From NCBI RefSeq assembly GCF_003710985.1, contig NZ_RHHT01000003.1, positions 170,312 through 234,311 on the forward strand: a stretch of DNA of 64,000 nt, read 5' to 3'. Source of the stretch: Brevibacillus panacihumi. GTDB taxonomy: Bacteria; Bacillota; Bacilli; Brevibacillales; Brevibacillaceae. Position 1 is the stretch's first letter, and the number at the start of each line of letters is the position of its first letter. Both the position numbers and the translations under genes were made by a program. This document shows positions 53,529 through 62,006 of this stretch, piece after piece. Below the pieces are notes generated by a model. It was given only the letters and a program-made list of their open reading frames with translations, did not search any database and was not told the origin of the DNA.

Positions 53529-54575
53529 ATGGACGAGGTAAAAGATTTATTGCAGGAATGGGTCCGTGAAGGATTGCTGCCGGGAGCCGCATTGCGGGTT
53601 GTGCATAAACGCAAGGTCTGGTACGCCTGCGAGGCAGGGACAACTTCCGTCAGCAAGGAGCAGCCCGTAACGTCCGAGACTTTATATGATCTGGCTTCCT
53701 TGACCAAAGTGACGGCGACATTGCCTGCGATCTTGTGGCTGATGCAGAAGAAACAGCTGGCGCCGGAGGATCCGCTCGGCAGGTTTTTTCCGGATTGCCC
53801 GGCTGACAAGAAAGGAATAACCGTCGCGCATCTGCTTACACATACATCCGGCTTGCCAGCAGATTTGGAACAGCGGAATCGTGATGACACCCTGGTCTTC
53901 CCGGAGTTGATCTATCAGCAGCCGTTGCAAAGCGAGCCAGGCACCAAGGTCGTCTACAGTGATCTCGGGATGATCTGGCTGGGATTGTTGATCGAGAGGG
54001 TCAGCGGCGAACCGTTGGATGCATTTGCGCAGAAGCATATCTTCCGCCCTTTGCAGATGAATCACACCCTTTATTGTCCGAATAAATCCCATTTTCAAAA
54101 TATTGCATCTACGGAGTATTCTTCCTTAATCGGCGGCTACATCTGCGGAGAGGTTCACGATGAAAAGGCGTACGCGATGGGGGGAGTAGCCGGTCATGCT
54201 GGTCTGTTTGCTACCGCTGACGACTTGGCCGTCTATGCGCTCAGCTGGCTGGACGAGGAGAGGGCGATACTGGAATCGAAATGGAGATCCATCGCGATTC
54301 GCTGCCATACCTTGGGCCGCGGCGGAACGCGTGGTTTCGGCTGGGATTTGAAAGGACCAGACCGGGAGAGCAGCTGCGGGGTGCGTTTCCATCCGACCAG
54401 CTTTGGGCATACAGGCTTCACCGGAACGAGTCTTTGGATGGATCCGGTCCAAGAGATCGCGGTTGTTTTCCTGACGAATGCGGTGCATCTCGGGCGAGAC
54501 CATCAGCTTCGCCGCTTGCGGCCGCTTCTTCACGACGCTGTCACGGCCCGTATACGCAAGGGCCTGACCGAATAA
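53529..54575 (+). CDS. amiE: Serine beta-lactamase-like hydrolase, AmiE-type N-acetylmuramyl-L-alanine amidase
   Basis: This 348-residue class C beta-lactamase-fold protein has the catalytic SLTK (near residue 57), YSD (near 143) and HTGFTG (near 295), in place of the usual YxN and KTG. The form FGHTGFTGTSLWMDP and the neighbourhood match AmiE (YbbE) of the B. subtilis murein-recovery operon, which frees L-Ala or peptide from MurNAc. No signal peptide is obvious, so unlike the secreted AmiE it may act in the cytoplasm. That fits import of MurNAc-peptides before cleavage, but this is inference. GGAGGAGG precedes the ATG. Confidence 0.8.
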   Translation: MDEVKDLLQEWVREGLLPGAALRVVHKRKVWYACEAGTTSVSKEQPVTSETLYDLASLTKVTATLPAILWLMQKKQLAPEDPLGRFFPDCPADKKGITVAHLLTHTSGLPADLEQRNRDDTLVFPELIYQQPLQSEPGTKVVYSDLGMIWLGLLIERVSGEPLDAFAQKHIFRPLQMNHTLYCPNKSHFQNIASTEYSSLIGGYICGEVHDEKAYAMGGVAGHAGLFATADDLAVYALSWLDEERAILESKWRSIAIRCHTLGRGGTRGFGWDLKGPDRESSCGVRFHPTSFGHTGFTGTSLWMDPVQEIAVVFLTNAVHLGRDHQLRRLRPLLHDAVTARIRKGLTE

Positions 54576-54639
54576 TCCTGCGTGTCCATCAGGGATGGCA
54601 GGAAAAGACCAGTTTTATCATTCAGGGGGAGGGTTTGGC

Positions 54640-55980
54640 ATGAAGCAATTCCGTTCTCGCATGGCGGCATCCATTTTTCTGGCTGCTGTCATGACACTGG
54701 TTGGATGTAGTGGGGGAGGCGGCGGCAGCGGTACTACCGATCCTGGCGGCAGTACAGCCGCGCCGGGAGGTCAAACGTCTGAAGGCTCGAGTGGCGGCAG
54801 CCAAGGCGGGGGTGAACAGGTCACCGTCTCCATGCATAGCTGGCGGGTAGAGGATACCGAAGGCTACTCCAAGCTGATTCAAGCATTTGAAGCGGAGAAC
54901 CCCGGCATCAAGATCGATTTCAAGCCATTCAAGGCAACTGAGTACAACACGATTCTCAATACCGCCCTGCAAAGCGACAGCGGTCCTGACATCCTGCAGC
55001 TTCGTCCGTACGCACCGGGAATCTCATTGGCTGCAGCTGGGTATCTGGAGCCGCTCGACAACCTGTCTGGCATCGATCAATTCCCCAAAGACGTCCTGGC
55101 TGCTGCTACCGGCAAGGATGGCAAGGTGTACGGAGTGCCGTTGTCTCTGAACTCCACGCAATTTTACTACAACAAAAAAATCTTCGAGGACAATGGCCTG
55201 AAGGAGCCGAAAAGCTGGGATGAGTTGATCGCCATTTCCAAAACACTGAAGGAAAAAGGCATCACGCCGATTTCCTTTGGCGCCAAGGAAGGCTGGCTGC
55301 TCTCGCTCAGCCACGGTGTCATCGCGCCTGGGACCTACAATGGCAATCCTTTCGTGGAGAAGCTGGTCAAAGGAGAGGTTGATCTGACCAGTCCGGAATT
55401 CCTGAAGTCCATCGAACGAATGAAGGAACTGGTGCCTTATTTCCCGGAAAATTATGTGGGGTTGGAATTAAATGATATGCGCACCTTGTTCGCGACCGGA
55501 AAAGCAGCCATGTTTATCAATGGAAGCTTTGAACTCGAAGGGATTCAGAAGCTCAATCCGGATCTGCAGCTCGACTTCTTCCCGATGCCGACAGAGGACG
55601 GCAAAGCGGTGCTGACTACGTGGGTAGACGGCTCCTATGCAGTGAACGCCAAGGCGAAGCACAAAGCCGAAGCGCTGAAATTCCTGGAGTTCATGACCAC
55701 GCAAAAGTTCGGCGAGCTGTTTGCCAACGAATTCAAGCGGATCAGCGCAGTTCCCGGCGTCAAGACAACCGACCCGCTGGTCAACAAGATGGCGGAGCTG
55801 TCGCAATCCAGTTCCACGCCGTACATCATGGTGGTTCATTTTGCTGAGGGGAATCCGACGACGAAGCAGACGCTCGAAAATGCTTTGCAAGGGATGTACC
55901 TCGACAAGATGACGCCGGAGCAGGTCGTGCAGGAAGTGCAAAAATCGGCTGCTTCCTGGTTTGAGCCGTTCAAAAAATAG
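54640..55980 (+). CDS. ABC sugar transporter substrate-binding lipoprotein
   Basis: This family 1 extracellular solute-binding protein has about 446 residues. A signal peptide with lipobox (AASIFLAAVMTLVGC) leads into a Gly/Ser/Thr-rich linker of about 35 residues. The binding domain follows: VTVSMHSWRVEDTEGYSKLIQAFEAENPGIKIDFKPF, TALQSDSGPDILQL, KVYGVPLSLNSTQFYYNKKIFEDNGLKEPKSWDELI, GKAAMFINGSFELEGI. GGGGGAGGG precedes the ATG. It is first of the ABC import genes; a stable stem-loop separates it from the permease genes. The ligand is probably MurNAc, a MurNAc-peptide or an amino sugar, inferred from the operon. Confidence 0.9.
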   Translation: MKQFRSRMAASIFLAAVMTLVGCSGGGGGSGTTDPGGSTAAPGGQTSEGSSGGSQGGGEQVTVSMHSWRVEDTEGYSKLIQAFEAENPGIKIDFKPFKATEYNTILNTALQSDSGPDILQLRPYAPGISLAAAGYLEPLDNLSGIDQFPKDVLAAATGKDGKVYGVPLSLNSTQFYYNKKIFEDNGLKEPKSWDELIAISKTLKEKGITPISFGAKEGWLLSLSHGVIAPGTYNGNPFVEKLVKGEVDLTSPEFLKSIERMKELVPYFPENYVGLELNDMRTLFATGKAAMFINGSFELEGIQKLNPDLQLDFFPMPTEDGKAVLTTWVDGSYAVNAKAKHKAEALKFLEFMTTQKFGELFANEFKRISAVPGVKTTDPLVNKMAELSQSSSTPYIMVVHFAEGNPTTKQTLENALQGMYLDKMTPEQVVQEVQKSAASWFEPFKK

Positions 55981-55999
55981 GCATTTGCGAGGGCTATGG

Positions 56000-56032
56000 C
56001 AGGGGTGAATGGCGTCTCGTCCTTCGCCCCTG
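56000..56032 (+). promoter_or_regulatory. Intercistronic stem-loop between binding-protein and permease genes
   Basis: CAGGGG and CCCCTG close a stem continued by a T-G pair, GAA/TTC and GG/CC with one bulged T. There is no T run after it. Such stem-loops often protect the 3' end of the binding-protein message or reduce read-through, raising binding protein over permeases. Confidence 0.65.
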
Positions 56033-56049
56033 TGACTCTGAGATAGGAG

Positions 56050-56997
56050 GTGGCGAACATCGGTGTTCCCAAAAGACAAACGATTACGCCAAAGGGACGC
56101 TTTCGATGGATAGTCCATCTGTTTCCTTTGCCGGCCCTTGTCATCTACGCCATGTTTGTCGTCTATCCCATTTTCTCCGCGTTTACCTACAGCTTGTATG
56201 AATGGAATGGCATCAAGCAGGGAGTGTTCGTCGGTCTCAAAAATTTTCTGACGCTGTTTTCCGTCGAGCCGTTCAATACGATGTTCTGGAACGCCTTTGG
56301 CCATAATGTGATCTATTTTCTTGTGGAAATGATTGTGCAAAACGGCATTGCTTTTGCGCTTGCCTTCTTTATTTATCGCAAGCTGCGCGGTTCGGGCTTT
56401 TTAAAGGTGGCGTACTTCATGCCGCGCCTGCTCTCCGTGATTGTAGTTGGGTTTTTATGGAAATTGATTCTGAACCCGAACTACGGCGCTCTCAATACTC
56501 TGTTTACCAATCTCGGGCTGGGCTCGTGGGCAAAGCCGTGGCTTGGTGATCCGGATACCGCCTTGCTGGCGATCATTCTGGTCAATTGCTGGTTTGGGAT
56601 CGGGTTTGCCATGCTGATTTTCCTGGCTGGCCTTCAGTCGATCCCGGAGGAGCTGATCGAAGCAGCACGTCTGGATGGGGCCAAAGGGATCAGCATGCTG
56701 GTGAAGATCATTTTGCCGCTTTGCATGCCCGCTATCACGATTATGACCATTTTTACCTTTATTCAGGCATTTGAAGCCTTTGAGCTGGTGTATGCCATGC
56801 AGGGGTCGATGGGAGAGCCGTTTCGCTCTACCGATACCCTGGCAGTCTATTTCTACCGGCTGGCGTTCAGCAGTGCGGGAGGCGGGGACGTGGCGATTGG
56901 ATTGGGCTCAGCTCTGGCGGTCGTACTCTTCGCGATTGTCGCCTCGGTGTCGGCGTTGTCCTTGTATTTGATGCGAAAACGGGAAGTGCAGCATTGA
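56050..56997 (+). CDS. ABC sugar transporter permease (MalF-like)
   Basis: This permease of about 315 residues has six helices. The EAA loop is recognisable as IPEELIEAARLDGAKGISMLVKIILPLCMPAI near residue 200, and helix 1 is PLPALVIYAMFVVYPIFSAF. The start is unclear. The GTG at 56050 is fused to the AGGAGG Shine-Dalgarno itself, too close for normal initiation. The codon 8 bases after AGGAGG is ATC at 56059, in frame. No ATG, GTG or TTG occurs again until the first membrane helix. It forms the inner-membrane pair with the next gene. Confidence 0.9.
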   Translation: MANIGVPKRQTITPKGRFRWIVHLFPLPALVIYAMFVVYPIFSAFTYSLYEWNGIKQGVFVGLKNFLTLFSVEPFNTMFWNAFGHNVIYFLVEMIVQNGIAFALAFFIYRKLRGSGFLKVAYFMPRLLSVIVVGFLWKLILNPNYGALNTLFTNLGLGSWAKPWLGDPDTALLAIILVNCWFGIGFAMLIFLAGLQSIPEELIEAARLDGAKGISMLVKIILPLCMPAITIMTIFTFIQAFEAFELVYAMQGSMGEPFRSTDTLAVYFYRLAFSSAGGGDVAIGLGSALAVVLFAIVASVSALSLYLMRKREVQH

Positions 56998-57038
56998 CCG
57001 GGTGAACACTACCATCGGCAGTCTGGAGAAAGGGGGAA

Positions 57039-57869
57039 TTGGACCTGAAAACAAGTGTGAGTACCCGTGCGATCCAGTACATGCTTGCCTATCTGTTTGT
57101 CCTGGTGGCGCTATATCCCATCGTGCTGATGGTTGCTTCTTCATTCAAGACGAACATGGAGATCTTTGCGAATCCGCTCTCCTTGCCCCAGTCCTTCAGC
57201 CTGGATGTATACCGGAAGCTGTGGGAGGTTGTGCCTTTTGGCGATTTCCTGCTCAACAGTGTCATCGTCAGTGTCACATCGGTCGTGCTGATCGCGGTCT
57301 TTTCGGCGATGGCAGCCTTTTATGTCGCACGTTTTTCCTACCGCTGGACAGGAGTGCTCTACTTCTTTTTTCTTGTGGGCTTGATGATCCCGATCAAGCT
57401 GGGGATCGTTCCGTTGTTTCTGCTGATGAAAAATCTCGGCCTGCTCAATTCGCTCTGGTCGCTGATCTTGATCTACACAGCGAGCGGCATTCCGATTTCG
57501 GTCTTTATCCTGACCGGGTTTTTCCGTACCCTTCCTGTCGAACTGGAGGAGGCGGCGCGAATCGATGGCTGCAATCACTTCCAGGTGTTTTGGCGGGTGC
57601 TGCTGCCGCTGATTCGCCCAGCCCTGGGCACCGTGGTCATCATTAATTTCATCAGTGCCTGGAATGATTTTTTCTTTCCGCTCATCTTCATTCAGGAGGA
57701 TGCGCTCAAGACGATACCAGTCGGGATGATGGTCTTGTTCGGCGAGTACGAGACGGACTGGAGCCTGTTGTTTGCCGGTCTTACCTTGTCCGCTCTGCCG
57801 ATGATCGTGGTCTTTTTGCTGGCGTCCAGGCAATTTATGGAGGGGTTGACAGCTGGTGCAGTCAAATAA
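57039..57869 (+). CDS. ABC sugar transporter permease (MalG-like)
   Basis: This permease of about 276 residues has six helices (YMLAYLFVLVALYPIVLMVASSF, ...). The EAA loop is LPVELEEAARIDGCNHFQVFWRVLLPLIRPAL near residue 170, and NFISAWNDFFFPLIFI is typical of MalG-type subunits. The TTG at 57039 is chosen with GGAG about 10 bases upstream; alternatives are weak. It overlaps the kinase gene by 14 bases. No ATPase subunit is encoded in the operon, so a shared MsmK-type ATPase elsewhere is likely. Confidence 0.9.
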   Translation: MDLKTSVSTRAIQYMLAYLFVLVALYPIVLMVASSFKTNMEIFANPLSLPQSFSLDVYRKLWEVVPFGDFLLNSVIVSVTSVVLIAVFSAMAAFYVARFSYRWTGVLYFFFLVGLMIPIKLGIVPLFLLMKNLGLLNSLWSLILIYTASGIPISVFILTGFFRTLPVELEEAARIDGCNHFQVFWRVLLPLIRPALGTVVIINFISAWNDFFFPLIFIQEDALKTIPVGMMVLFGEYETDWSLLFAGLTLSALPMIVVFLLASRQFMEGLTAGAVK

Positions 57870-58845
57870 GCAACGGAAACGCTGGGTGATCGGGATCGAT
57901 GGAGGCGGGACCAAGACCAGAGCGGCGATCGCGGATACGAGGGGACAGGTGGCCGCAATCATGACAGGTGATGCTTCCAATCCGCTGTCGCGGCCTTGGA
58001 CGGATGTGGAGCAGACGCTGCGAGAATTGATAGAGGCGTTGGTTCGCAGTGTTGAAGCGGGAAGTGAGGACGTAGCCGCACTCTATCTCGGCTTGGCAGG
58101 GGCGGACCGCGCTTTGGTAGCGAATCAGATCTCGTCAGCCTTTGGGCAGGAGTGGCAGGGGCGTCTGTTCGTCGACAACGACGCCACAGCCGCCCTCTAC
58201 GCAGGGACATGGGGGGAGCCCGGCATCGTTCTGATCGCGGGGACGGGGTCGATCGCCTATGCGATTGATCGACACGAGCAGCGGCACCGCGCCGGAGGCT
58301 GGGGCTATTTGCTGGGGGACGAAGGCAGCGGATTTGACCTTGGCAAGCAGGCGGTCGTGGCTGTCCTGCGGGCATTCGATGGCAGAGGGGAAGCCACTTC
58401 ATTGACAGAGGCGCTGCTCGCCCATTATGCAATCCGCTCGCCTGCGGACGCGATTGCGCTGATCTATGGGAGCTCCAATCCGCGCAAGGAGCTGGCCGAT
58501 TGCAGCCGTCTGGTTGAGCAGGCGGCGCAGGGGGGAGATGCTGTTGCGATGCAAATCATTCAGCAAGCGGCAGCCTCGCTGGTGGAATTGGTTCACGCCT
58601 GCCAGCGGAAACTGGACGAACCTCTGCCTGTCGTTCTTGCCGGAGGTCTACTGTCGACCGATACCAGTTTGAGGCGGGAGCTCGAGAAGACAGCGGACTT
58701 TGAGCTGTGTGTGCCTGTCGTATCGCCTGTAGTTGGCGCTCTGGTAGCGGGATTGAAGAAAATACGGATTCTGCCAGACGGAGAAGTGATCGAACAGCTT
58801 CGGAAAACGCAGGCGGTTCAGGAGGGGAGCGATGTTGATGAGTGA
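57856..58845 (+). CDS. murK: BadF/BadG-type amino-sugar kinase (MurNAc/GlcNAc kinase, MurK-like)
   Basis: This 329-residue ASKHA-fold kinase has the phosphate 1 motif WVIGIDGGGTKTRAAIAD, YLGLAGADRALVANQI, VDNDATAALYAG, the adenosine-region IVLIAGTGSIAYAI and GGWGYLLGDEGSGFDLGKQAV. These are the pattern of N-acetylglucosamine kinases of the BadF/BadG group, including MurK enzymes that phosphorylate MurNAc and GlcNAc. Directly before murQ, it would supply MurNAc-6-phosphate in the cytoplasm, as needed when uptake is by an ABC importer and not a PTS. The GTG at 57856 follows GGAGGGG by 10 bases and overlaps the permease. Substrate is inferred. Confidence 0.85.
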   Translation: MQSNKQRKRWVIGIDGGGTKTRAAIADTRGQVAAIMTGDASNPLSRPWTDVEQTLRELIEALVRSVEAGSEDVAALYLGLAGADRALVANQISSAFGQEWQGRLFVDNDATAALYAGTWGEPGIVLIAGTGSIAYAIDRHEQRHRAGGWGYLLGDEGSGFDLGKQAVVAVLRAFDGRGEATSLTEALLAHYAIRSPADAIALIYGSSNPRKELADCSRLVEQAAQGGDAVAMQIIQQAAASLVELVHACQRKLDEPLPVVLAGGLLSTDTSLRRELEKTADFELCVPVVSPVVGALVAGLKKIRILPDGEVIEQLRKTQAVQEGSDVDE

Positions 58846-59740
58846 GAATCTGCAAGAGCTTCAGACCGAGATGCGCAATCAGGCGAGTGAACGGCTCGAT
58901 CAGATGTCCGCACTGGAAACGGTGACGCTGATGAACGAAGAGGACCAAAAGGTGGCGCTGGCGGTCAAGGCGGCGCTTGGCGATGTGGCAAAAGCGGTGG
59001 AAGTGATCGCCGCTGCCCTGCAGCGAGGGGGACGGCTGCTCTATTTCGGTGCCGGAACGAGCGGACGACTCGGGGTGTTGGACGCTTCGGAGTGTCCGCC
59101 TACATTTGGCACCCCTCCGGGTATGGTCCAAGGCGTCATAGCAGGCGGGCCAGCTGCCTTGGTGGAAGCGATCGAAGGGGCCGAAGACTCGCTGGAGCTG
59201 GGGCGCGAGGACGTCCAGCGGATCGGTGTGACGAGCCAGGATGTCGTAGTCGGCATCGCGGCAAGCGGCCGTACGCCTTACGTGATCGGCGTGCTGGAGG
59301 AGGCGAGGCGCAGGCAGGCCAAAACGATCGCTCTCTCCTGCAATCCTGAGCCGGATATCAGTCAGGGGGTGGATATCGCCATCAACCTGATTGTGGGCCC
59401 AGAGGTCGTGACGGGCTCGACCAGATTGAAAGCCGGTACGGCCACCAAAATGGTGCTGAACATGCTTACGACAGCGAGCATGGTCCAGCTTGGCAAAGTA
59501 TACGGCAATCTCATGGTTCACTTGCAGGCGACCAATCAGAAGCTGCGTGTGCGAGCGAAGCAGATGGTCATGCAAGCGACCGGAGCTGGCAGCGAAGAGG
59601 CAGAACGACTCATCGCCGAGGCTTCTGGCGATGTGCGGGTAGCCATCGTAATGAAGCTGGCGGGATTGACGAAAGAGCAAGCAGCACAACGTTTACATAG
59701 AGCAGCTGGTAGAGTTCGGCAGGCGATCGAACAAGAATAG
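58832..59740 (+). CDS. murQ: N-acetylmuramic acid 6-phosphate etherase
   Basis: This 302-residue SIS-domain lyase splits D-lactate from MurNAc-6-phosphate to give GlcNAc-6-phosphate. Diagnostic segments are GRLLYFGAGTSGRLGVLDASECPPTFGTPPGMVQGVIAGG (about residues 67-106), with the catalytic Glu in SECPPTFG, AIEGAEDSLELG, VGIAASGRTPYVIGVLEEAR, NPEPDISQGVDIAI, and TGSTRLKAGTATKMVLNMLTTASMV. The ATG at 58832 follows GGAGGGG and overlaps the kinase by 14 bases. It is the last gene of the operon, before the 59748 terminator. It is the strongest evidence for the operon's role. Confidence 0.96.
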   Translation: MLMSENLQELQTEMRNQASERLDQMSALETVTLMNEEDQKVALAVKAALGDVAKAVEVIAAALQRGGRLLYFGAGTSGRLGVLDASECPPTFGTPPGMVQGVIAGGPAALVEAIEGAEDSLELGREDVQRIGVTSQDVVVGIAASGRTPYVIGVLEEARRRQAKTIALSCNPEPDISQGVDIAINLIVGPEVVTGSTRLKAGTATKMVLNMLTTASMVQLGKVYGNLMVHLQATNQKLRVRAKQMVMQATGAGSEEAERLIAEASGDVRVAIVMKLAGLTKEQAAQRLHRAAGRVRQAIEQE

Positions 59741-59747
59741 AAAAGCC

Positions 59748-59783
59748 AAGAGACCTTTGCGACACGGCTCAGGTCTCTTTTTC
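59748..59783 (+). terminator. Terminator of the MurNAc operon
   Basis: AAGAGACCT pairs with AGGTCTCTT over a 14-base loop, followed by T residues, 8 bases after the murQ stop. Confidence 0.88.
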
Positions 59784-59893
59784 ATCCAGCACATTCCCTA
59801 TTAGAAAAAGATGGAAAAGGGGAATAGAATAAAGTAAAATAAAATTTGAATGGAAATGGATCACGGCTGAGGCTATTTCTTCTAACAGGAGTG

Positions 59894-59925
59894 GCCATTT
59901 TCCCATACCTTTTTGGGAAAATGGC
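59894..59925 (+). promoter_or_regulatory. Perfect 11-bp hairpin in the leader of the DUF3870 gene
   Basis: GCCATTTTCCC (59894-59904) and GGGAAAATGGC (59915-59925) form a perfect stem with a 10-base loop, 57 bases before the DUF3870 ATG. No T run follows, so it is not a simple terminator. It may be a protein-binding dyad or an RNA leader element. Confidence 0.55.
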
Positions 59926-59981
59926 GTTCATTGCCTGAACTGGCTGGATGCAGCGAAGGCAGGTTTGGAGGGACGCAGTGG

Positions 59982-60296
59982 ATGGGGAATCATACGATTT
60001 TAACAGCGGGTTTTGCGCAAATTCCCAAAGGGACAACGCTATACGAGGTCTCTCCGATCGTAGGTTGTGTCCTGATTATTGATAAGGAACATGATGTGAT
60101 ATGCGATGCGAGCTTTACTTTTGTCATGGAGAAGACAAACGAGTTTCTGGCAAGTTTGCTTCTGGGAAAATCAGTTGCGCAAGGGATGAAAGAGATTACC
60201 CCGGTCGTTTCGGAACGCTTTCTGGGTCCAGGTCAGGGGGCAGTTCTCCAGGCCATTCGCGCTGCGGTGGATCGTTACCTCGAATCAAAAACATGA
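59982..60296 (+). CDS. DUF3870 domain protein
   Basis: This protein of about 104 residues matches the DUF3870 family throughout: ILTAGFAQIPKGTTLYEVSPIVGCVLIIDKEHDVICDASFTFVMEKTNEFLASLLLGKSV, then ITPVVSERFLGPGQGAVLQAIRAAVDRYLE. The function is unknown; a small alpha/beta domain is likely. The ATG at 59982 has GGAGGG 9 bases upstream; the frame extends upstream without conservation. It is followed 24 bases later by a GAF-GGDEF gene, which may be cotranscribed. Confidence 0.8.
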   Translation: MGNHTILTAGFAQIPKGTTLYEVSPIVGCVLIIDKEHDVICDASFTFVMEKTNEFLASLLLGKSVAQGMKEITPVVSERFLGPGQGAVLQAIRAAVDRYLESKT

Positions 60297-60320
60297 TAGC
60301 CTATAGCCGGAGGGTTGCAC

Positions 60321-61532
60321 ATGCGTGAGGACCTTACAGAAAAAGACGTATACACTCGCCAATTGTTGGAAAAGTACTGTCAATGGATCAGCAGAATCGA
60401 ACAAGTGGATCAGATAGAGGTAGAATTGACGGTTAACGAAATGAAAACGAAATTGCCAGAGGCGGACAGCGTTCTGCACGGCCGTGTATTGCAAGAGATC
60501 GGAAACTTGCATGAGAAGGTAACCGAGATGCAACGAATGTCAGAACATATGAAAATTTTGCATGATTTGAGCCATACCTTTGCAATGACATTCGACGTCA
60601 ATCAAATATTGTGGAAGGCATTCGAGCTGGTCTCGCGGGTGATGAGGGCAGATGCATTTTTCATCGCTTTTCTCAACGAAGGGGACAGTGAATTTCAGAT
60701 CCCGATCAGCGTCGAGAGCGGAGTCAATTACGGCCCCTACACGATACCCTACGGACAAGGCTTGGTTACCAAAGTAATAGAAAGCGGAGAGACGATCCAC
60801 CTTCGCACGATGAGCGACGAGCCCAGTGAGATCGAGATCATCCGATGGGGCAGAGAGGAAGTCGATACCAATACGTGCCTGTTCGTCCCGTTGATGCTGG
60901 GCAAGCAGGTAATCGGCGTCATTTCCGTTCAGTCCTACAAGGAGTTCGCTTACAAGCAGGATGATGAAGAGCTGCTGAAAATCATCGGCTTTCAGGTGGC
61001 CAGCGCTGTAGAGAATGCGAGATTGTATGAGCGCCTATACCAGATGTCCTTTCAGGACGAGCTGACGGGCTTGTCCAACTATCGGGCTTTTCACCGGGAT
61101 CTCGAACAGCTTATGACCGAAGGCAGGCCCATCGCTTTGATCATGCTGGATTCAGACAGTCTCAAAACCGTCAACGACCGCTATGGCCATCATCTGGGGG
61201 ACGAGCTGATCAGACGGGTTGCGGATGCGATGAGAGCGGTTGCCGAAGATGGCGATACCACGTACCGCTACGCGGGTGACGAGTTCATGCTGCTTTCCCC
61301 GAATGCAACCCTGGAGGAGGCAAAGAAAAAGGCGTGCGCGATTCGTGATTATCTCGAGGAGTTTCCGCTGATTCAGGAAGACGCCTGCATTCCCATCACT
61401 GTCAGCGTAGGGATCGCCTGTTATCCGTCCGATGCGAATACGGGGGACGGACTGAAGCGGGCGGCTGATGAGGCTTTGTACAGATCCAAGCGCAATGGAA
61501 AGAACTGTACGACTGTCTACGCGGTAGGGTGA
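60321..61532 (+). CDS. GAF-GGDEF protein, probable diguanylate cyclase
   Basis: This cytoplasmic signalling protein has about 403 residues. An N-terminal coiled segment leads to a GAF sensor domain (about 85-230; MTFDVNQILWKAFELVSRVMRADAFFIAF, LFVPLMLGKQVIGVISVQSYKE), then a GGDEF domain with DELTGLSNYRAFHRDL, LIMLDSDSLKTVNDRYGHHLGDELI, the active-site motif YAGDEF (near 319-324) and ITVSVGIACYPSDA. The A-G-D-E-F form is compatible with cyclase activity. No inhibitory RxxD site is obvious. The ATG follows GGAGG by 7 bases. It would make cyclic di-GMP in response to an unknown GAF ligand. Confidence 0.9.
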   Translation: MREDLTEKDVYTRQLLEKYCQWISRIEQVDQIEVELTVNEMKTKLPEADSVLHGRVLQEIGNLHEKVTEMQRMSEHMKILHDLSHTFAMTFDVNQILWKAFELVSRVMRADAFFIAFLNEGDSEFQIPISVESGVNYGPYTIPYGQGLVTKVIESGETIHLRTMSDEPSEIEIIRWGREEVDTNTCLFVPLMLGKQVIGVISVQSYKEFAYKQDDEELLKIIGFQVASAVENARLYERLYQMSFQDELTGLSNYRAFHRDLEQLMTEGRPIALIMLDSDSLKTVNDRYGHHLGDELIRRVADAMRAVAEDGDTTYRYAGDEFMLLSPNATLEEAKKKACAIRDYLEEFPLIQEDACIPITVSVGIACYPSDANTGDGLKRAADEALYRSKRNGKNCTTVYAVG

Positions 61533-61537
61533 GGACC

Positions 61538-61978
61538 ATGCAAAAACTAGCGGTAGGCTTGGCGATGATGACGTTTTTATACTTTGTTGTGCTCTGGACA
61601 GCGTTTGCCATGTACCATGTCATTTTTCAAACGCCATTCGATCATAATTGGGATCAATCCGGGATGTTTATCGGGATCGGGATGGTGACCATACCTTATC
61701 TCATTCTTGGTTTCATTCTGCGATACTTCAGTGAAAGACCGGTCATGGAAGCTTTTCAAATCAGTCTTTTGACGGTGGTATGCGAGCGTGTTTCGATCTA
61801 TTTGATCGGGTATTACTATGCTTCCCATGGCTACGGCAACCCCGAACCGCTGCAATTCATCCGCGGCGAGGCGGCTCCGTACTATACCCCCGCCTATATT
61901 TTTGCGGGAGGGATCATCAGCGTATTGCTGGCAATGGTGGTTGCGAGGATTCGGGTGAATAAGGCGAATAGAGTCTGA
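61538..61978 (+). CDS. Four-helix membrane protein of unknown function
   Basis: This protein of about 146 residues has four hydrophobic segments (LAVGLAMMTFLYFVVLWTAFAMYHVIF, MFIGIGMVTIPYLILGFILRYF, FQISLLTVVCERVSIYLIGYYYA, PAYIFAGGIISVLLAMVVARI). A short loop with charged and aromatic residues (HGYGNPEPLQFIRGEAAPYYT) lies between the last two. No family is recognised. The ATG at 61538 follows GGGTGAGG; a GTG at 61529 overlapping the GGDEF stop is an alternative. It is probably cotranscribed with the diguanylate cyclase gene and ends before the 62007 terminator. Confidence 0.7.
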   Translation: MQKLAVGLAMMTFLYFVVLWTAFAMYHVIFQTPFDHNWDQSGMFIGIGMVTIPYLILGFILRYFSERPVMEAFQISLLTVVCERVSIYLIGYYYASHGYGNPEPLQFIRGEAAPYYTPAYIFAGGIISVLLAMVVARIRVNKANRV

Positions 61979-62006
61979 TTTTACAGGACGTTCATATAAC
62001 GCGAGG

